Assembly: GCF_004339665.1 (NCBI RefSeq)
Contig: NZ_SMMU01000001.1
Span: 124,001-188,000, forward strand
Direction of reading: 5' to 3'
DNA from: Azotobacter chroococcum
GTDB taxonomy: Bacteria; Pseudomonadota; Gammaproteobacteria; Pseudomonadales; Pseudomonadaceae
DNA length: 64,000 nucleotides
Shown here: positions 8,314-17,123 of the stretch, piece by piece
Layout: each line of letters starts with the position of its first letter
How positions within the stretch are numbered: the stretch's first letter is position 1
Notes under the pieces: model-generated
Databases searched by the model: none
What the model saw: the letters and a program-made list of their open reading frames with translations, nothing else
What the model was told of the DNA's origin: nothing
Program-made: the position numbers and the translations under genes

Positions 8314-9591
8314 ATGTTCAGACAGCTCACGCACAGCGCGGCCACAAGCTACTTCCTGTTTGCCCTGGTGCTATTTGCCGGCCTGGCATTCCTGCAGCGG
8401 GACGGCAATGCCCTGCCTTTTTTCTACAAGGACTATCCGACCTATCCGGTCAACGGGGAGAAGCATTTCGATCGCAACAGCGAGAACCTGGTGTTGAACC
8501 GGATCGATTTCGCCGCCCGGGATATTCCCTATCCTTACCACTTCCATCTGTGGCGGAGCGGCCCGAGGCAGACAGGGCCTGCTGAACGGCAGTCGGATAC
8601 CGGCCCGTTCCCGGATACGGCGCTCGACCAACTCCACGGAGCACCCTACCGCTCGCAGATCGGCGTGCAGGCCTGGTTCTGGGCCGGGCTGACCGAGTGG
8701 CTGGACATCCGCGACGGAAGCTATCAGCTCCAGAAGGCCCTGTCGGTCCTCTTCGCCTCTTTGCTGGCAGCAGTGCTTCTGGTCTGGGTGAGAAAAAACC
8801 TCGGAGCCCTGCCCTCGCTGGCTGGCCTCGCCTTTTTGACCTTGTCGACCGGCATGAACCTTTTCGCCGGGTCGCTCTATTGGTCGCTCTGGCTGTTCTT
8901 GCTCCCGCTTGCCGTCACCTGCCTGCTGGACATGCTCGGTATCCGCAACCGGTACGTCCTATTCATCGCCACGCTTCCGGCCTTTTTCGTCAAGTTCCTT
9001 GCCGGCTATGAATTCATCACCGTCATTGTGCTGGCCGCCATGACCCCGTACGCCTGGGATTTTTTCATTCGCCATAGCAAAGCTGCTGCATTTCGGGCAG
9101 CAATTGTCGGGGCCTCGAGTATTGGAGCCTTCCTGCTCAGCTTTCTCTGTTACGAGTGGCTGTTCCGTGCCGACTTCGGGCTGTCCGGAATCGATCATCT
9201 TCTCGGGCGTTCGCAAGCGTGGTCTGTCTTCCAGACCTTGGAGGATCGGGGCCTGACGCCAGGAATTCAGGCCGCCAAGTTGTTGACCATGAATTTCATC
9301 GACCTCAATGGCTATGGCATTCCCTTGGGGGTGTGCCTGTTAGTGATCGCTCTCGCCCTGATTCATGCGAGAAATCAGCTTCGGGCGGCGGAGATGGGCT
9401 TTCTGCTGTTCATGCTTCTCGGCTCCACCAGTTGGCTCTTCATCCAGCCGGGGCATCTGCTGTTCCATCCCCGCTATGCGACTCTGGTGTTTTCGCTGCC
9501 ATTCGGACTGTTCGCGGTCGGCCTTCTCGCCAGGCTGTTCGAGGTCCGCTATCGCCTGAAAAAAGCTGCACGCGCGCTTGCCACGCCCTGA
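8314..9591 (+). CDS. Polytopic membrane protein, GtrC/GT-C-like candidate glycosyltransferase
   Basis: A 425-residue protein with one N-terminal hydrophobic segment, a large polar loop (residues about 30-130) and then about eight membrane helices. The acidic first loop followed by a membrane bundle, with GSLYWSLWLFLLPLA in the middle, recalls the GtrC-type enzymes that transfer a sugar from undecaprenyl phosphate to a periplasmic acceptor. No diagnostic GT39 or GT83 signature could be recognised, so this is a placement by topology and context. It lies 83 bases after the flippase candidate. Start 8314 has GGAAGAAACGA upstream. Alternative: an accessory membrane protein of polysaccharide assembly. 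Confidence 0.6.
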   Translation: MFRQLTHSAATSYFLFALVLFAGLAFLQRDGNALPFFYKDYPTYPVNGEKHFDRNSENLVLNRIDFAARDIPYPYHFHLWRSGPRQTGPAERQSDTGPFPDTALDQLHGAPYRSQIGVQAWFWAGLTEWLDIRDGSYQLQKALSVLFASLLAAVLLVWVRKNLGALPSLAGLAFLTLSTGMNLFAGSLYWSLWLFLLPLAVTCLLDMLGIRNRYVLFIATLPAFFVKFLAGYEFITVIVLAAMTPYAWDFFIRHSKAAAFRAAIVGASSIGAFLLSFLCYEWLFRADFGLSGIDHLLGRSQAWSVFQTLEDRGLTPGIQAAKLLTMNFIDLNGYGIPLGVCLLVIALALIHARNQLRAAEMGFLLFMLLGSTSWLFIQPGHLLFHPRYATLVFSLPFGLFAVGLLARLFEVRYRLKKAARALATP

Positions 9592-9646
9592 TGCCGGCTC
9601 GCGCCGCTCAGGCTTTGCCAGAGCCTTTCTTTATGGAAGAACGAAG

Positions 9647-10471
9647 ATGACTTCCGATACCACGGCTACCGCCCGCAGCCACTGGCAGGTTCCCGCCTTC
9701 GAAACGCCCTTCTGGCTCGGCCGCCGCCATCGATGGTGCGTGGTGATCCCGGTCATCAACGAAGGCGTCCGCATCCGCAGCCTGCTGTCCCGCATGGCGA
9801 CCCTCGACGTCGCTGCCGTCGCCGATCTGCTGATCGTGGATGGCGGCAGTACCGACGGCTCGCTGGAATCGCAAACCTTGCAGCGGCAAGGCGTATGCGG
9901 GCTGCTGGTCAAGACCGGCCCGGGCCGGCTGAGCGCCCAGCTGCGCTGTGCCTACGCCTTCGCCCTCGACCAGGGCTACGAGGGCATCGTCACCATCGAC
10001 GGCAACGACAAGGACGACCCGGAGGCGATACCCCGCTTCATAGAGGCCCTCCAACAAGGGGTGGACTTCGTCCAGGCCTCCCGCTTCATCCCGGGGGGCG
10101 GCGCGGAGAACACGCCGCGGCTGCGGTATTTCGCCATCCGACTGCTGCATGCGCCGCTGCTCAGCTGGTTTTCCGGGTTCCGCTGGACCGATACCACCCA
10201 AGGCTTCCGCGCCTACAGTCGAAAGATGCTGCTCGATCCCCGGATCGCGCCGTTCCGGGACATCTTCAGGAGCTACGAGCTGCTCGCCTATCTATCCTGC
10301 CGCGCGCCCCGGCTTGGCTATCGCTGCATCGAGCTGCCAACCGTCAGGCGTTATCCCAGAGACGAGGTGCCGACCAAGATCGGTGCCGTCACGGGCCACC
10401 TCTCGCTGCTGCTGGTGCTGCTGCGGGCCTGCATCGGAACGTACGACGCCCCTTCAGGCGGCTCCGGCTAG
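9647..10471 (+). CDS. DPM-synthase-like family 2 glycosyltransferase
   Basis: A 274-residue GT-A enzyme. It shows CVVIPVINEG at the start of the nucleotide-binding fold, LLIVDGGSTDGS near residue 65, and VTIDGNDKDDPEAIP, where the acidic residues match the metal and sugar-binding site of dolichol/undecaprenyl-phosphate mannosyltransferases. TDTTQGFRAYSRKML is the usual DPM-synthase acceptor-loop region. No C-terminal membrane pair is evident, in contrast to the GtrB-like enzyme at 4054. It is the second lipid-phosphate-type transferase in this block. ATG 9647 was preferred to an earlier start because the extra residues look non-coding. Confidence 0.82.
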   Translation: MTSDTTATARSHWQVPAFETPFWLGRRHRWCVVIPVINEGVRIRSLLSRMATLDVAAVADLLIVDGGSTDGSLESQTLQRQGVCGLLVKTGPGRLSAQLRCAYAFALDQGYEGIVTIDGNDKDDPEAIPRFIEALQQGVDFVQASRFIPGGGAENTPRLRYFAIRLLHAPLLSWFSGFRWTDTTQGFRAYSRKMLLDPRIAPFRDIFRSYELLAYLSCRAPRLGYRCIELPTVRRYPRDEVPTKIGAVTGHLSLLLVLLRACIGTYDAPSGGSG

Positions 10472-10538
10472 ACGGGCCGGAAGCCGCCATTCCAGCCCTT
10501 ATCGGCGCAAACCAAGACGCACGGGGGATCATCGCCCG

Positions 10539-12620
10539 ATGAAATCGCCGCTCAAGGAACCCTCTCAACCCATTCGACAGCGTCTGCTGGACCTGTCCCA
10601 CGGCCACAAGCGGCTCATCCAGGTCAGCGTGGATGTCCTGCTCGTCTGGCTGGCGCTCTGGCTGGCCTTCTACATCCGTCTGGAAGACATGCGCCTGATC
10701 CGCCCCTTCGGCGGTCACGCCTGGCTATTCCTCTCCGCACCGGCCATCGCCCTGCCGATCTTCGTGCGCCTGGGCATGTACCGCGCGGTCATGCGCTATC
10801 TGGGCAACGAGGCGCTGCTGACCATCGCCAAGGCGGTCAGCCTGTCGGCGCTGCTGCTGGGGGTGGTGGTCATCCTGCATACCCATACGACGCTGCTGAT
10901 TCCCCGCTCGATGATCTTCAACTACTGGGGCCTGAGCCTGCTGCTGATCGGCGGCCTGCGCCTCGCCATGCGCCAGTACTTCACCGGCGACTGGTTCAAC
11001 CTGCGCGAGCTGTCCTTCAGGCGCCCGAACGACTGCCTGCCCCGGGTGGCCATCTACGGCGCGGGCTCGGCCGGCAACCAGCTCGCCCATGCGTTGCTGA
11101 TGGGCCATGCGCTGCGCCCGGTGGCCTTCATCGACGACGATGCGCACCTCGCCGGACGGACGATCGCCGGCCTGCCGGTCTACGCCCCCGAGCAGCTGCC
11201 GCGCATGCTGAAGGAAACCGGCGCCGCGGAGATCGTCCTGGCGATCCCCTCGGCCAGCCGCAGCCGGCGCCGCGAGATCCTCGAAATGCTGCAGGCCCAT
11301 CCGCTGCCGGTGCGTTCGATGCCCAGCATCGCCAAGCTGGCCTGCGGCCGTCTCACGGTGAACGACCTTCAGGAAGTGGACATCGCCGACCTGCTCGGCC
11401 GCGATGCGGTGCCCCTGCAGCCCGAACTGCAGGAGCGCTGCATCCGCGAGCAGGTGGTGATGGTGACCGGCGCCGGCGGCTCAATCGGCGCGGAACTGTG
11501 CCGGCAGATCCTCGCCAACGGCCCGGCCACGCTGATCCTCTTCGAACACTCGGAATACAACCTCTACAGCATCCACGGCGAACTCGAGCAGCGGGTCCGC
11601 CAGGACGGCCTGACGCTGCGCCTGGTACCCGTCCTCGGCTCGGTCCGCCACGGCGCCCGCCTGCTCGACACGCTGCGCCACTGGGGCGTCGACACGCTCT
11701 ACCACGCCGCCGCCTACAAGCATGTGCCGCTGGTCGAGCTCAACGTCAGCGAGGGCGTGTTCAACAACACCTTCGGTACCCTGCGCGCCGCCCAGGCGGC
11801 AGTGCGCGCCGGGGTGCGCAACTTCGTGCTGATCTCCACCGACAAGGCGGTGCGTCCCACCAACGTGATGGGCGGCAGCAAGCGCCTCGCCGAGATGGTG
11901 CTGCAGGCCTTCTCCCGGGAGCGCGAGCTGGAGCTGTTCGACGAGCCTGGCCTGGCGCCGCAGCCCAACCGCACCCGCTTCACCATGGTCCGCTTCGGCA
12001 ACGTGCTGGGCTCGTCCGGCTCGGTGATCCCGCTGTTCCGCGAGCAGATCCGCAGCGGCGGACCGATCACCGTCACCCACCCGGAGATCACCCGCTACTT
12101 CATGACCATCCCCGAGGCCGCGCAACTGGTGATCCAGGCCGGCGCCATGGGCGAAGGCGGCGACGTCTTCGTGCTGGACATGGGCGAACCGGTGAAGATC
12201 CTCGACCTGGCGGAGAAGATGGTGCGCCTGTCCGGCCTCTCGCTGCGCACGAAAGGCAACCCGGACGGCGACATCGAGATTCGCTTCATCGGCCTGCGCC
12301 CGGGCGAGAAGCTCTACGAGGAACTGCTGATCGGCGACGGCGCGACGCCGACCAGCCACAGCCGGATCCTGCGCGCCCACGAGGAGCACCTGCCCTGGCA
12401 GGAACTGAAGCTGCGCCTCGAGGCCCTGGCCGGAGCGCTCGAGGCCGACGACTTCCCGCGCATCCGCGAGCTGCTGCAAGGCACCGTCAGCGGCTACCGG
12501 CCGAGCCCGGAAATCCTCGAACGGCACCCGCAGGAACAGCCGGGCGGCGGCCACACAGCACCCGCCTGGATGCACCTCGTCGTGCCGCAGGAGGCACGGC
12601 CGAACAGCGAAAACCCGTGA
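10539..12620 (+). CDS. wbpM: WbpM/CapD-type UDP-N-acetylglucosamine 4,6-dehydratase
   Basis: A 693-residue membrane-anchored nucleotide-sugar dehydratase. About four N-terminal membrane helices are followed by a CoA-binding-like Rossmann domain (IYGAGSAGNQLA) and the catalytic SDR domain. That domain has VTGAGGSIGAE near residue 310 and NVMGGSK with Met444 and Lys448. Large WbpM-type proteins use a Ser-Met-Lys triad in place of Tyr-x-x-x-Lys, and this pattern is seen here. The enzyme makes UDP-4-keto-6-deoxy-GlcNAc, the precursor for the aminotransferase at 2833. In Pseudomonas the wbpM gene typically closes the O-antigen cluster, as here, where sequence composition changes abruptly downstream. 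Confidence 0.93.
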   Translation: MKSPLKEPSQPIRQRLLDLSHGHKRLIQVSVDVLLVWLALWLAFYIRLEDMRLIRPFGGHAWLFLSAPAIALPIFVRLGMYRAVMRYLGNEALLTIAKAVSLSALLLGVVVILHTHTTLLIPRSMIFNYWGLSLLLIGGLRLAMRQYFTGDWFNLRELSFRRPNDCLPRVAIYGAGSAGNQLAHALLMGHALRPVAFIDDDAHLAGRTIAGLPVYAPEQLPRMLKETGAAEIVLAIPSASRSRRREILEMLQAHPLPVRSMPSIAKLACGRLTVNDLQEVDIADLLGRDAVPLQPELQERCIREQVVMVTGAGGSIGAELCRQILANGPATLILFEHSEYNLYSIHGELEQRVRQDGLTLRLVPVLGSVRHGARLLDTLRHWGVDTLYHAAAYKHVPLVELNVSEGVFNNTFGTLRAAQAAVRAGVRNFVLISTDKAVRPTNVMGGSKRLAEMVLQAFSRERELELFDEPGLAPQPNRTRFTMVRFGNVLGSSGSVIPLFREQIRSGGPITVTHPEITRYFMTIPEAAQLVIQAGAMGEGGDVFVLDMGEPVKILDLAEKMVRLSGLSLRTKGNPDGDIEIRFIGLRPGEKLYEELLIGDGATPTSHSRILRAHEEHLPWQELKLRLEALAGALEADDFPRIRELLQGTVSGYRPSPEILERHPQEQPGGGHTAPAWMHLVVPQEARPNSENP

Positions 12621-13018
12621 TCGATACTGGCCGGCCTATGCTGCACAACAGCCACTGCCGATGCCAGGCAACATGGGGCAGACACGCATGAACACCCTCA
12701 CTCTATTGGCCAAGAGAGCGCCAAACAGTCGAGCAACGTCATTGTAAACATTACCAATACATACAACAGATGGGATTTTTGCTCAAAAACCTTATGACCC
12801 TTCCGAAGCACATTTGAAGAAGCTGAAACTAGAAGTTTCCTTTATCTACCACATAGAAAAATTAATATATACAGCACCACCACGGGAAGCCTCAGTTAAA
12901 ACACAAACAACCCAATTGAAAGTTGAATCCATGCACTCAACCAAAAAACTTACCATCCCCTGAAGGCATTTAACATAAAACAGCACTACTACATTGAAAA
13001 TTTAAAACCTCAAGCCGA
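12621..13018 (+). other. Intergenic region with abrupt shift to AT-rich sequence
   Basis: About 400 bases without a recognisable gene. The first 70 bases still have the high-GC character of the wbpM gene; from about 12700 the sequence becomes AT-rich and stays so through the next genes. It probably holds the promoter of the GT14-like gene, but no convincing -35/-10 pair or operator could be fixed by eye. Confidence 0.6.
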
Positions 13019-13915
13019 ATGAAAAAAATAGCCTATTTAATCTTAGCCCACGATGACCCCATCCACTTTGGAAAGCTTGTAAGGGCCATTGATTACCAAT
13101 CTGACACTTACGTGCACATAGATGCAAAAAGTGATGAAAAACAGTTTAGAGCAGAATGCCCTGCCGGAGTCACATTTGCAAAACGGCGACTCCCTATCAC
13201 TTGGGCTGGCATATCAATGGTCGACGCCTTACTAAACCTTATCGAAGAAGCGCTTAGATTTAAAGATCAATACACTCATTTTGTTTTCATTACGGGCTCA
13301 GACTATCCAATCAAAAGCCCAAAAGAAATATATACAAAACTAACCAACAACTCCAAGCACGAGTTTGTTCGCTATATCGACATGCGAGAGTCTCCCGAAC
13401 ACTACATGAAGCTTATAACCAGAAAATATTTTCTCGAGCCTCTTTTTCGATCAGAAAAAAGATCAATCAAGTCAATTGACAATATACTCAGAAAGTACCT
13501 GCGCCGGTTACGAATACCAAACAGATGGAGTGATAAAATCATACCATATTGCGGCCATACCTGGTGCGCATTAACTCCAGAGTGCTGCTCATATATCCTA
13601 GAATTTCACAATAAAAATCCTTGGTTCTACAAGGTCAACAAATATACATTTGCACCAGACGAACATTATTTTCACACAATAATTGGAAACTCTCCTTTTG
13701 CCGCAAATTCTGATGGATTACAAATCTATCAAGGCCGCGGAATATGGCGACTTGTCAATTTCCACCTAATATGTCCAACATTGAAAAAATGGTTCACCCT
13801 AGAAGACTGGGACCAAATATCTGGATCAGATAAATATTTTGTACGAAAGGTAAACTCAATCCAAGGCGCAGAACTAGTTTCCACAATAGATAAAGAGCTA
13901 CTTGATAAATCATAA
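13019..13915 (+). CDS. Core-2/I-branching-type (GT14-like) glycosyltransferase
   Basis: A 298-residue protein of the beta-1,6-N-acetylglucosaminyltransferase (Core-2/I-branching) family. Typical stretches are AYLILAHDDP at the N-terminus, YVHIDAKSDE, FVFITGSDYPIKS near residue 95, and an acidic APDEHYFHTII motif near residue 220 where these enzymes place the catalytic Glu. Bacterial members decorate capsules or O-chains with GlcNAc or xylose. The gene is strikingly AT-rich with AAA- and ATA-heavy codons, unlike wbpM immediately upstream, which points to recent acquisition. No membrane segment or signal is present, so it acts in the cytoplasm. Confidence 0.85.
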   Translation: MKKIAYLILAHDDPIHFGKLVRAIDYQSDTYVHIDAKSDEKQFRAECPAGVTFAKRRLPITWAGISMVDALLNLIEEALRFKDQYTHFVFITGSDYPIKSPKEIYTKLTNNSKHEFVRYIDMRESPEHYMKLITRKYFLEPLFRSEKRSIKSIDNILRKYLRRLRIPNRWSDKIIPYCGHTWCALTPECCSYILEFHNKNPWFYKVNKYTFAPDEHYFHTIIGNSPFAANSDGLQIYQGRGIWRLVNFHLICPTLKKWFTLEDWDQISGSDKYFVRKVNSIQGAELVSTIDKELLDKS

Positions 13916-14243
13916 ATCAGTAATCGACCAAGCAAAGTATCAAATTATCCACACCACGACAAAATAATAATCACCATTGAAAAATCAAAAACAAACCAGA
14001 AAAGCCCTCCCGACTGTATAAAATACGACTAGTCGGTGCCGCTCAGACGGTTTCTGTCAATCATGGCAAAAACCTCAGTCTCAACTGATGGGCTTATGTC
14101 AACGTGCATCTAAGTGCCTGAAGAAAAATAATCCGGAATTCTGCAAGAGAATATTTTTTCGCGGCCCCTTAATTAAATCAAAAATGCACAAATATTCAAT
14201 TTACCCTAAATTCGCCCTTTGCTCTATAAAGCCAGAAAATGCC
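13916..14243 (+). other. AT-rich spacer holding a gene relic
   Basis: This 328-base gap between two transferase genes contains no intact gene. Bases 14010-14036 form an imperfect dyad (CCGACT and AGTCGG arms) around TATAAAAT, which could be a -10 region, but no -35 is clear. Bases 14150-14211 are a relic of a GT8-like gene and are listed separately. Bases 14212-14243 match the region just before the paralogous transferase gene at 17124. Confidence 0.5.
14150..14211 (+). pseudogene. Relic of a GT8-like glycosyltransferase gene (paralogue of the 16093 gene)
   Basis: The translated stretch FFRGPLIKSKMHKYSIYP matches FFCGPLIKLKMYEHSIYP, residues 68-85 of the intact gene at 16093-17022, at 13 of 18 positions by my count. 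The bases align without gaps to about 16290-16351. Most differences are transitions and several are silent, so the copy diverged while still under selection and was deleted later. Everything else of the gene is gone. The sequence then jumps to the leader of the downstream GT2 gene, consistent with an internal deletion in one copy of a duplicated two-gene unit. Confidence 0.7.
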
Positions 14244-15254
14244 ATGAACTCAGAAAAAGTCAGCATAATCATACCTGTCTATAATGTCGAAAAATATCTT
14301 GCCGAATGCCTGAACTCGGCCATTTCCCAAGATCATGGCAACATAGAAATCATCGCAATCAACGATGGCTCTACCGATGCAAGCCTGTCCATACTCGAGG
14401 AGTTCCAAGCCAAGCACGATAACATGATAGTCAGGAGCATAAGAAACCAGGGACTGTCAGTTGCCAGAAATACAGGGCTAGAAATCGCGACCGGCGATTA
14501 CATCTTATTCCTAGACAGCGACGACTTCATAGAGAAGCATACCGCATCCACCTGCCTGAAGCACTTCAGGCAACATCAGACAGATATTGTCTTCTTTTCA
14601 CCAAACGTATTTTTCGACGGAGTCAGCGAAGATGTAGGCCGTAAATTTAAAAGTGAAAGCATTACAGATCTACAAAATGAATCCTGTCCAGCACACCTCT
14701 TTTTCACCAAGTCGATAAACCTAAAAAAATACCAAGTCTCAGCATGCTTATATATCTACAAAAAAAACAAACTTGGCAATATAAAATTTCACCCTAAGAC
14801 ACTATATGAAGACTGCCTATTCACAACCAGACTACTGCTTGAAAACAACAACGTAAAAGTCACCTGCATTCCTGACAAGCTTTACAACAGGCGTGTCCGA
14901 CCAGAGTCCATCATGACTCAAAAAAAACAGGAAAAACATGTCTTGGGATACCTTATCGTCGCCGAAGAACTCCTAAAGCTCAAACTAACCAAAGAAAAAA
15001 GCGAAACAGGGAAGGCATTGAACCATTTTATTCAAGTCATGCTGAGCAACGCATCAACCACATATAGAATTGTTTATAACCACAAACTTTCTCATCACAT
15101 AAGGAAAAGATTGATAATTCTATACTCAAAAACAAGACCAACCCTGAGAACCTTAAAAAACATTGCGCCATATATCTTTCCAGAGCTATTGGAAATAATA
15201 AATTTATTAAAAGCTTTTACAGTCAATAAATCTACCGGTGGCAGCAAATTCTGA
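14244..15254 (+). CDS. Family 2 glycosyltransferase (EpsJ/WcaA-like), first paralogue
   Basis: A 336-residue GT-A enzyme beginning MNSEKVSIIIPVYNVEKYL, with INDGSTDASL and FLDSDDFIE, whose Asp residues bind the metal and the nucleotide sugar. I set the start at 14244 to match the paralogue at 17124; the frame upstream is open only because it reads through a gene relic. The two proteins are nearly collinear, but this one ends 27 residues earlier. Its TGA stop takes its last two bases from the terminal repeat of the IS30 remnant, so the native C-terminal tail was probably cut by the insertion. Base composition is AT-rich. Confidence 0.87.
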   Translation: MNSEKVSIIIPVYNVEKYLAECLNSAISQDHGNIEIIAINDGSTDASLSILEEFQAKHDNMIVRSIRNQGLSVARNTGLEIATGDYILFLDSDDFIEKHTASTCLKHFRQHQTDIVFFSPNVFFDGVSEDVGRKFKSESITDLQNESCPAHLFFTKSINLKKYQVSACLYIYKKNKLGNIKFHPKTLYEDCLFTTRLLLENNNVKVTCIPDKLYNRRVRPESIMTQKKQEKHVLGYLIVAEELLKLKLTKEKSETGKALNHFIQVMLSNASTTYRIVYNHKLSHHIRKRLIILYSKTRPTLRTLKNIAPYIFPELLEIINLLKAFTVNKSTGGSKF

Positions 15255-15263
15255 GTGCAACAC
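15253..15263 (+). repeat. Left terminal inverted repeat of IS30-family remnant
   Basis: GAGTGCAACAC, an exact inverted match to 15889-15899; beyond 11 bases the similarity to the right end is lost. Its first two bases complete the stop codon of the upstream GT2 gene. Confidence 0.8.
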
Positions 15264-15288
15264 CTGACTGTTTCGGTAGGGTGTTACC

Positions 15289-15886
15289 ATGTCTTATCAC
15301 GAACTCAGCGTTGCCGAACGCACCACGATCTAGATCGGCTTACTGAAAAAGCTCAGCCAGCGCAGGATTGCCCGCCTGCTGAACCAGCCCTTCCACCATC
15401 AACCGCGAGATTCGGTGCAACCGTACAGCTCATGGGCACTACCTCACCCATGAGGCTCAACAGCTCATGTTGGTCTGCCGCCGCTACAGAAAGCGGCTGC
15501 CTGGCAATGAGCTGGCAGGACAACCCGCAAGCCACGCTCCGGTGGGGTGAGCCGGCGCAACCAGCCCACCGACATGGTCAGCATCCACATGCGGCCGCCG
15601 GAGATCGAGGATCGCCTGATGTTCCCTGGTCAAGCGCTGATGTGCGATCTATTTCTGCAATCCGCACAGCCCCTGGCAGCGCGGCAGTAACGAGAACATC
15701 AACGGCCTGATCCGCCAGTACCTGCCCAAAGGCACGGACCTGTCGGTCTACAGCCAGAAGCATTTGGATGCGATTGCCTATGAGCTGAGCATCCGGCCGC
15801 GCAAACGCTTCGACTTCAAATGCCCGATCGAAGTCTTGACGGAAGTAATGGCGAAGCAGCATGAAGTGCCTGCTTCAATCCAGTAA
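15289..15886 (+). pseudogene. IS30-family transposase, degenerate
   Basis: ATG 15289 opens MSYHELSVAERTTI and is followed at once by an in-frame TAG. In shifted frames come the HTH part (LSQRRIARLL, then NREIRCNRTAHGHYLTHEAQ), the linker (VSIHMRPPEIEDRLM) and the end of the DDE domain ([18 protein letters not shown]). It runs to [16 protein letters not shown] and the TAA at 15884-15886. The Glu of the DDE triad (in NEN) survives, but the segment carrying the first Asp residues is deleted. With at least one nonsense mutation, frameshifts and a deletion, no active transposase can be made. Confidence 0.82.
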
Positions 15887-15888
15887 CC

Positions 15889-15899
15889 GTGTTGCACTC
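15889..15899 (+). repeat. Right terminal inverted repeat of IS30-family remnant
   Basis: GTGTTGCACTC is the exact reverse complement of 15253-15263 and lies 2 bases after the transposase stop. Confidence 0.8.
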
Positions 15900-16092
15900 A
15901 GCTTCTGCAACCGCCCCCTATCTGGCACTTACCCCACAGCTACTCAGTACCGAGCTCAATCAAGTACATCGGATCAAGCACAAGGTTGAAAACCGAACAA
16001 TCCTTAGTTCCATGTGAAAAACAAAACCCTGCTGGCGAGGCTCTTCGGCACCGGAACATCACAAACGGACTCGAAACCTAAAAACATAAATC

Positions 16093-17022
16093 ATGAACAA
16101 TATAAAACAAGGCTATCAATTGTTCGCCATAGGCGACAGCAAATACCTGCAGCTGGCCATAAACTGCGCAGCATCCATAAAGTACTGGGATAAAAGTCGC
16201 CCCATACAACTAGTGACAGACAATCCAAAGACACTCACCAAGAAAACCCTGAAAAAACTGTTCGACACGATAACCATCATTTCTGCAGATTCTTTTTTCT
16301 GCGGCCCCCTGATCAAGCTGAAAATGTATGAACACTCGATCTACCCCGAAACAATGTTCGTCGACGCCGACTGCCTGCTATTGAAGAACGATATCGATCA
16401 CTACTGGGAGCTACTCTCGAACAACTATGACGTCACAACCCCTGGGAACTATCTCTCCACGGGAGAGTGGTACAAAATGCGCATTGAAAAAATATGTGAA
16501 ATTGCGCAGACCCCTAGAATCCTGAAGATGAACAGCGGTGTTTTCTATTTCAAAAAAAATGAAATTTCAGAAAAATTCTTTGCCTCTGCGATATCGGCTG
16601 TCACCGAGCTCGGAAACTTCACAGGCCATATCCATCGAGGGACCGGTCTTCCTGATGAGCCGTATTTCGGAATAGCCTTCGCCCGTGAAAACCTTGTGCC
16701 ATTCCCTATAACGGATGAAAACGGAAACGGCCTGATGATTTCGACCATAAGATCCAAGGATCATAGATTTACTCCCCTACCCGGAACTTGCGAATTCATA
16801 AAAGAAGAAAGAAGAGTTTCTCCGAGCCTATGCCACTTCGTTGGACTGAAGCCTTCCATCGAATATCAGGAACTCTCAAAACAATATAGACATCTTCTAG
16901 GAGTACCCCAGACTTCCGTAGTAAAAAAATACCTCGGATGGATCACTTCACGGCTAACGCCAAAGAAACTGAAGAGCTGGCTTTCCGGAAATGGAGTAAG
17001 ACTGGCAGCCTGGCGTAAATGA
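16093..17022 (+). CDS. GT8-like (GT-A, DxD) glycosyltransferase
   Basis: A 309-residue protein. The N-terminal YQLFAIGDSKYLQLA strand is followed by MFVDADCLLL with a DAD metal-binding motif at residues 91-93, and by LKMNSGVFYFKK, all typical of GT8-type retaining transferases. It probably adds a sugar to a surface glycan in the cytoplasm. The closest sequence in the window is the relic at 14150-14211, showing that a second copy once stood before the other GT2 gene. Composition is moderately AT-rich but less so than the 13019 gene. No good ribosome-binding site precedes ATG 16093. The donor and acceptor are unknown. Confidence 0.75.
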   Translation: MNNIKQGYQLFAIGDSKYLQLAINCAASIKYWDKSRPIQLVTDNPKTLTKKTLKKLFDTITIISADSFFCGPLIKLKMYEHSIYPETMFVDADCLLLKNDIDHYWELLSNNYDVTTPGNYLSTGEWYKMRIEKICEIAQTPRILKMNSGVFYFKKNEISEKFFASAISAVTELGNFTGHIHRGTGLPDEPYFGIAFARENLVPFPITDENGNGLMISTIRSKDHRFTPLPGTCEFIKEERRVSPSLCHFVGLKPSIEYQELSKQYRHLLGVPQTSVVKKYLGWITSRLTPKKLKSWLSGNGVRLAAWRK

Positions 17023-17123
17023 CAGGCCACCGATGAGGACAACTCGGGCAGGCCTTATAGCTAGCCAACATACGCACGAAACAATCCAACCTCACCCCTT
17101 GTTCTATAACGCCAGAAAACGCC

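Larger units (their letters stand above)
15253..15899 (+). mobile_element. Internally deleted IS30-family insertion sequence
   Basis: The element is bounded by perfect 11-bp inverted repeats, GAGTGCAACAC at 15253-15263 and its complement at 15889-15899. It contains pieces of an IS30-type transposase. At about 650 bp it is clearly shorter than the roughly 1 kb usual for the family, and the middle of the catalytic domain is missing. It inserted at the very end of the GT2 gene. No target-site duplication is obvious to me at the borders. Confidence 0.82.

Noticed and set aside
14088-14243. N-terminal extension of the first GT2 (start at 14088)
   Set aside because: The extension reads through the relic of a GT8-like gene; the paralogue at 17124 shows that the true start is 14244.
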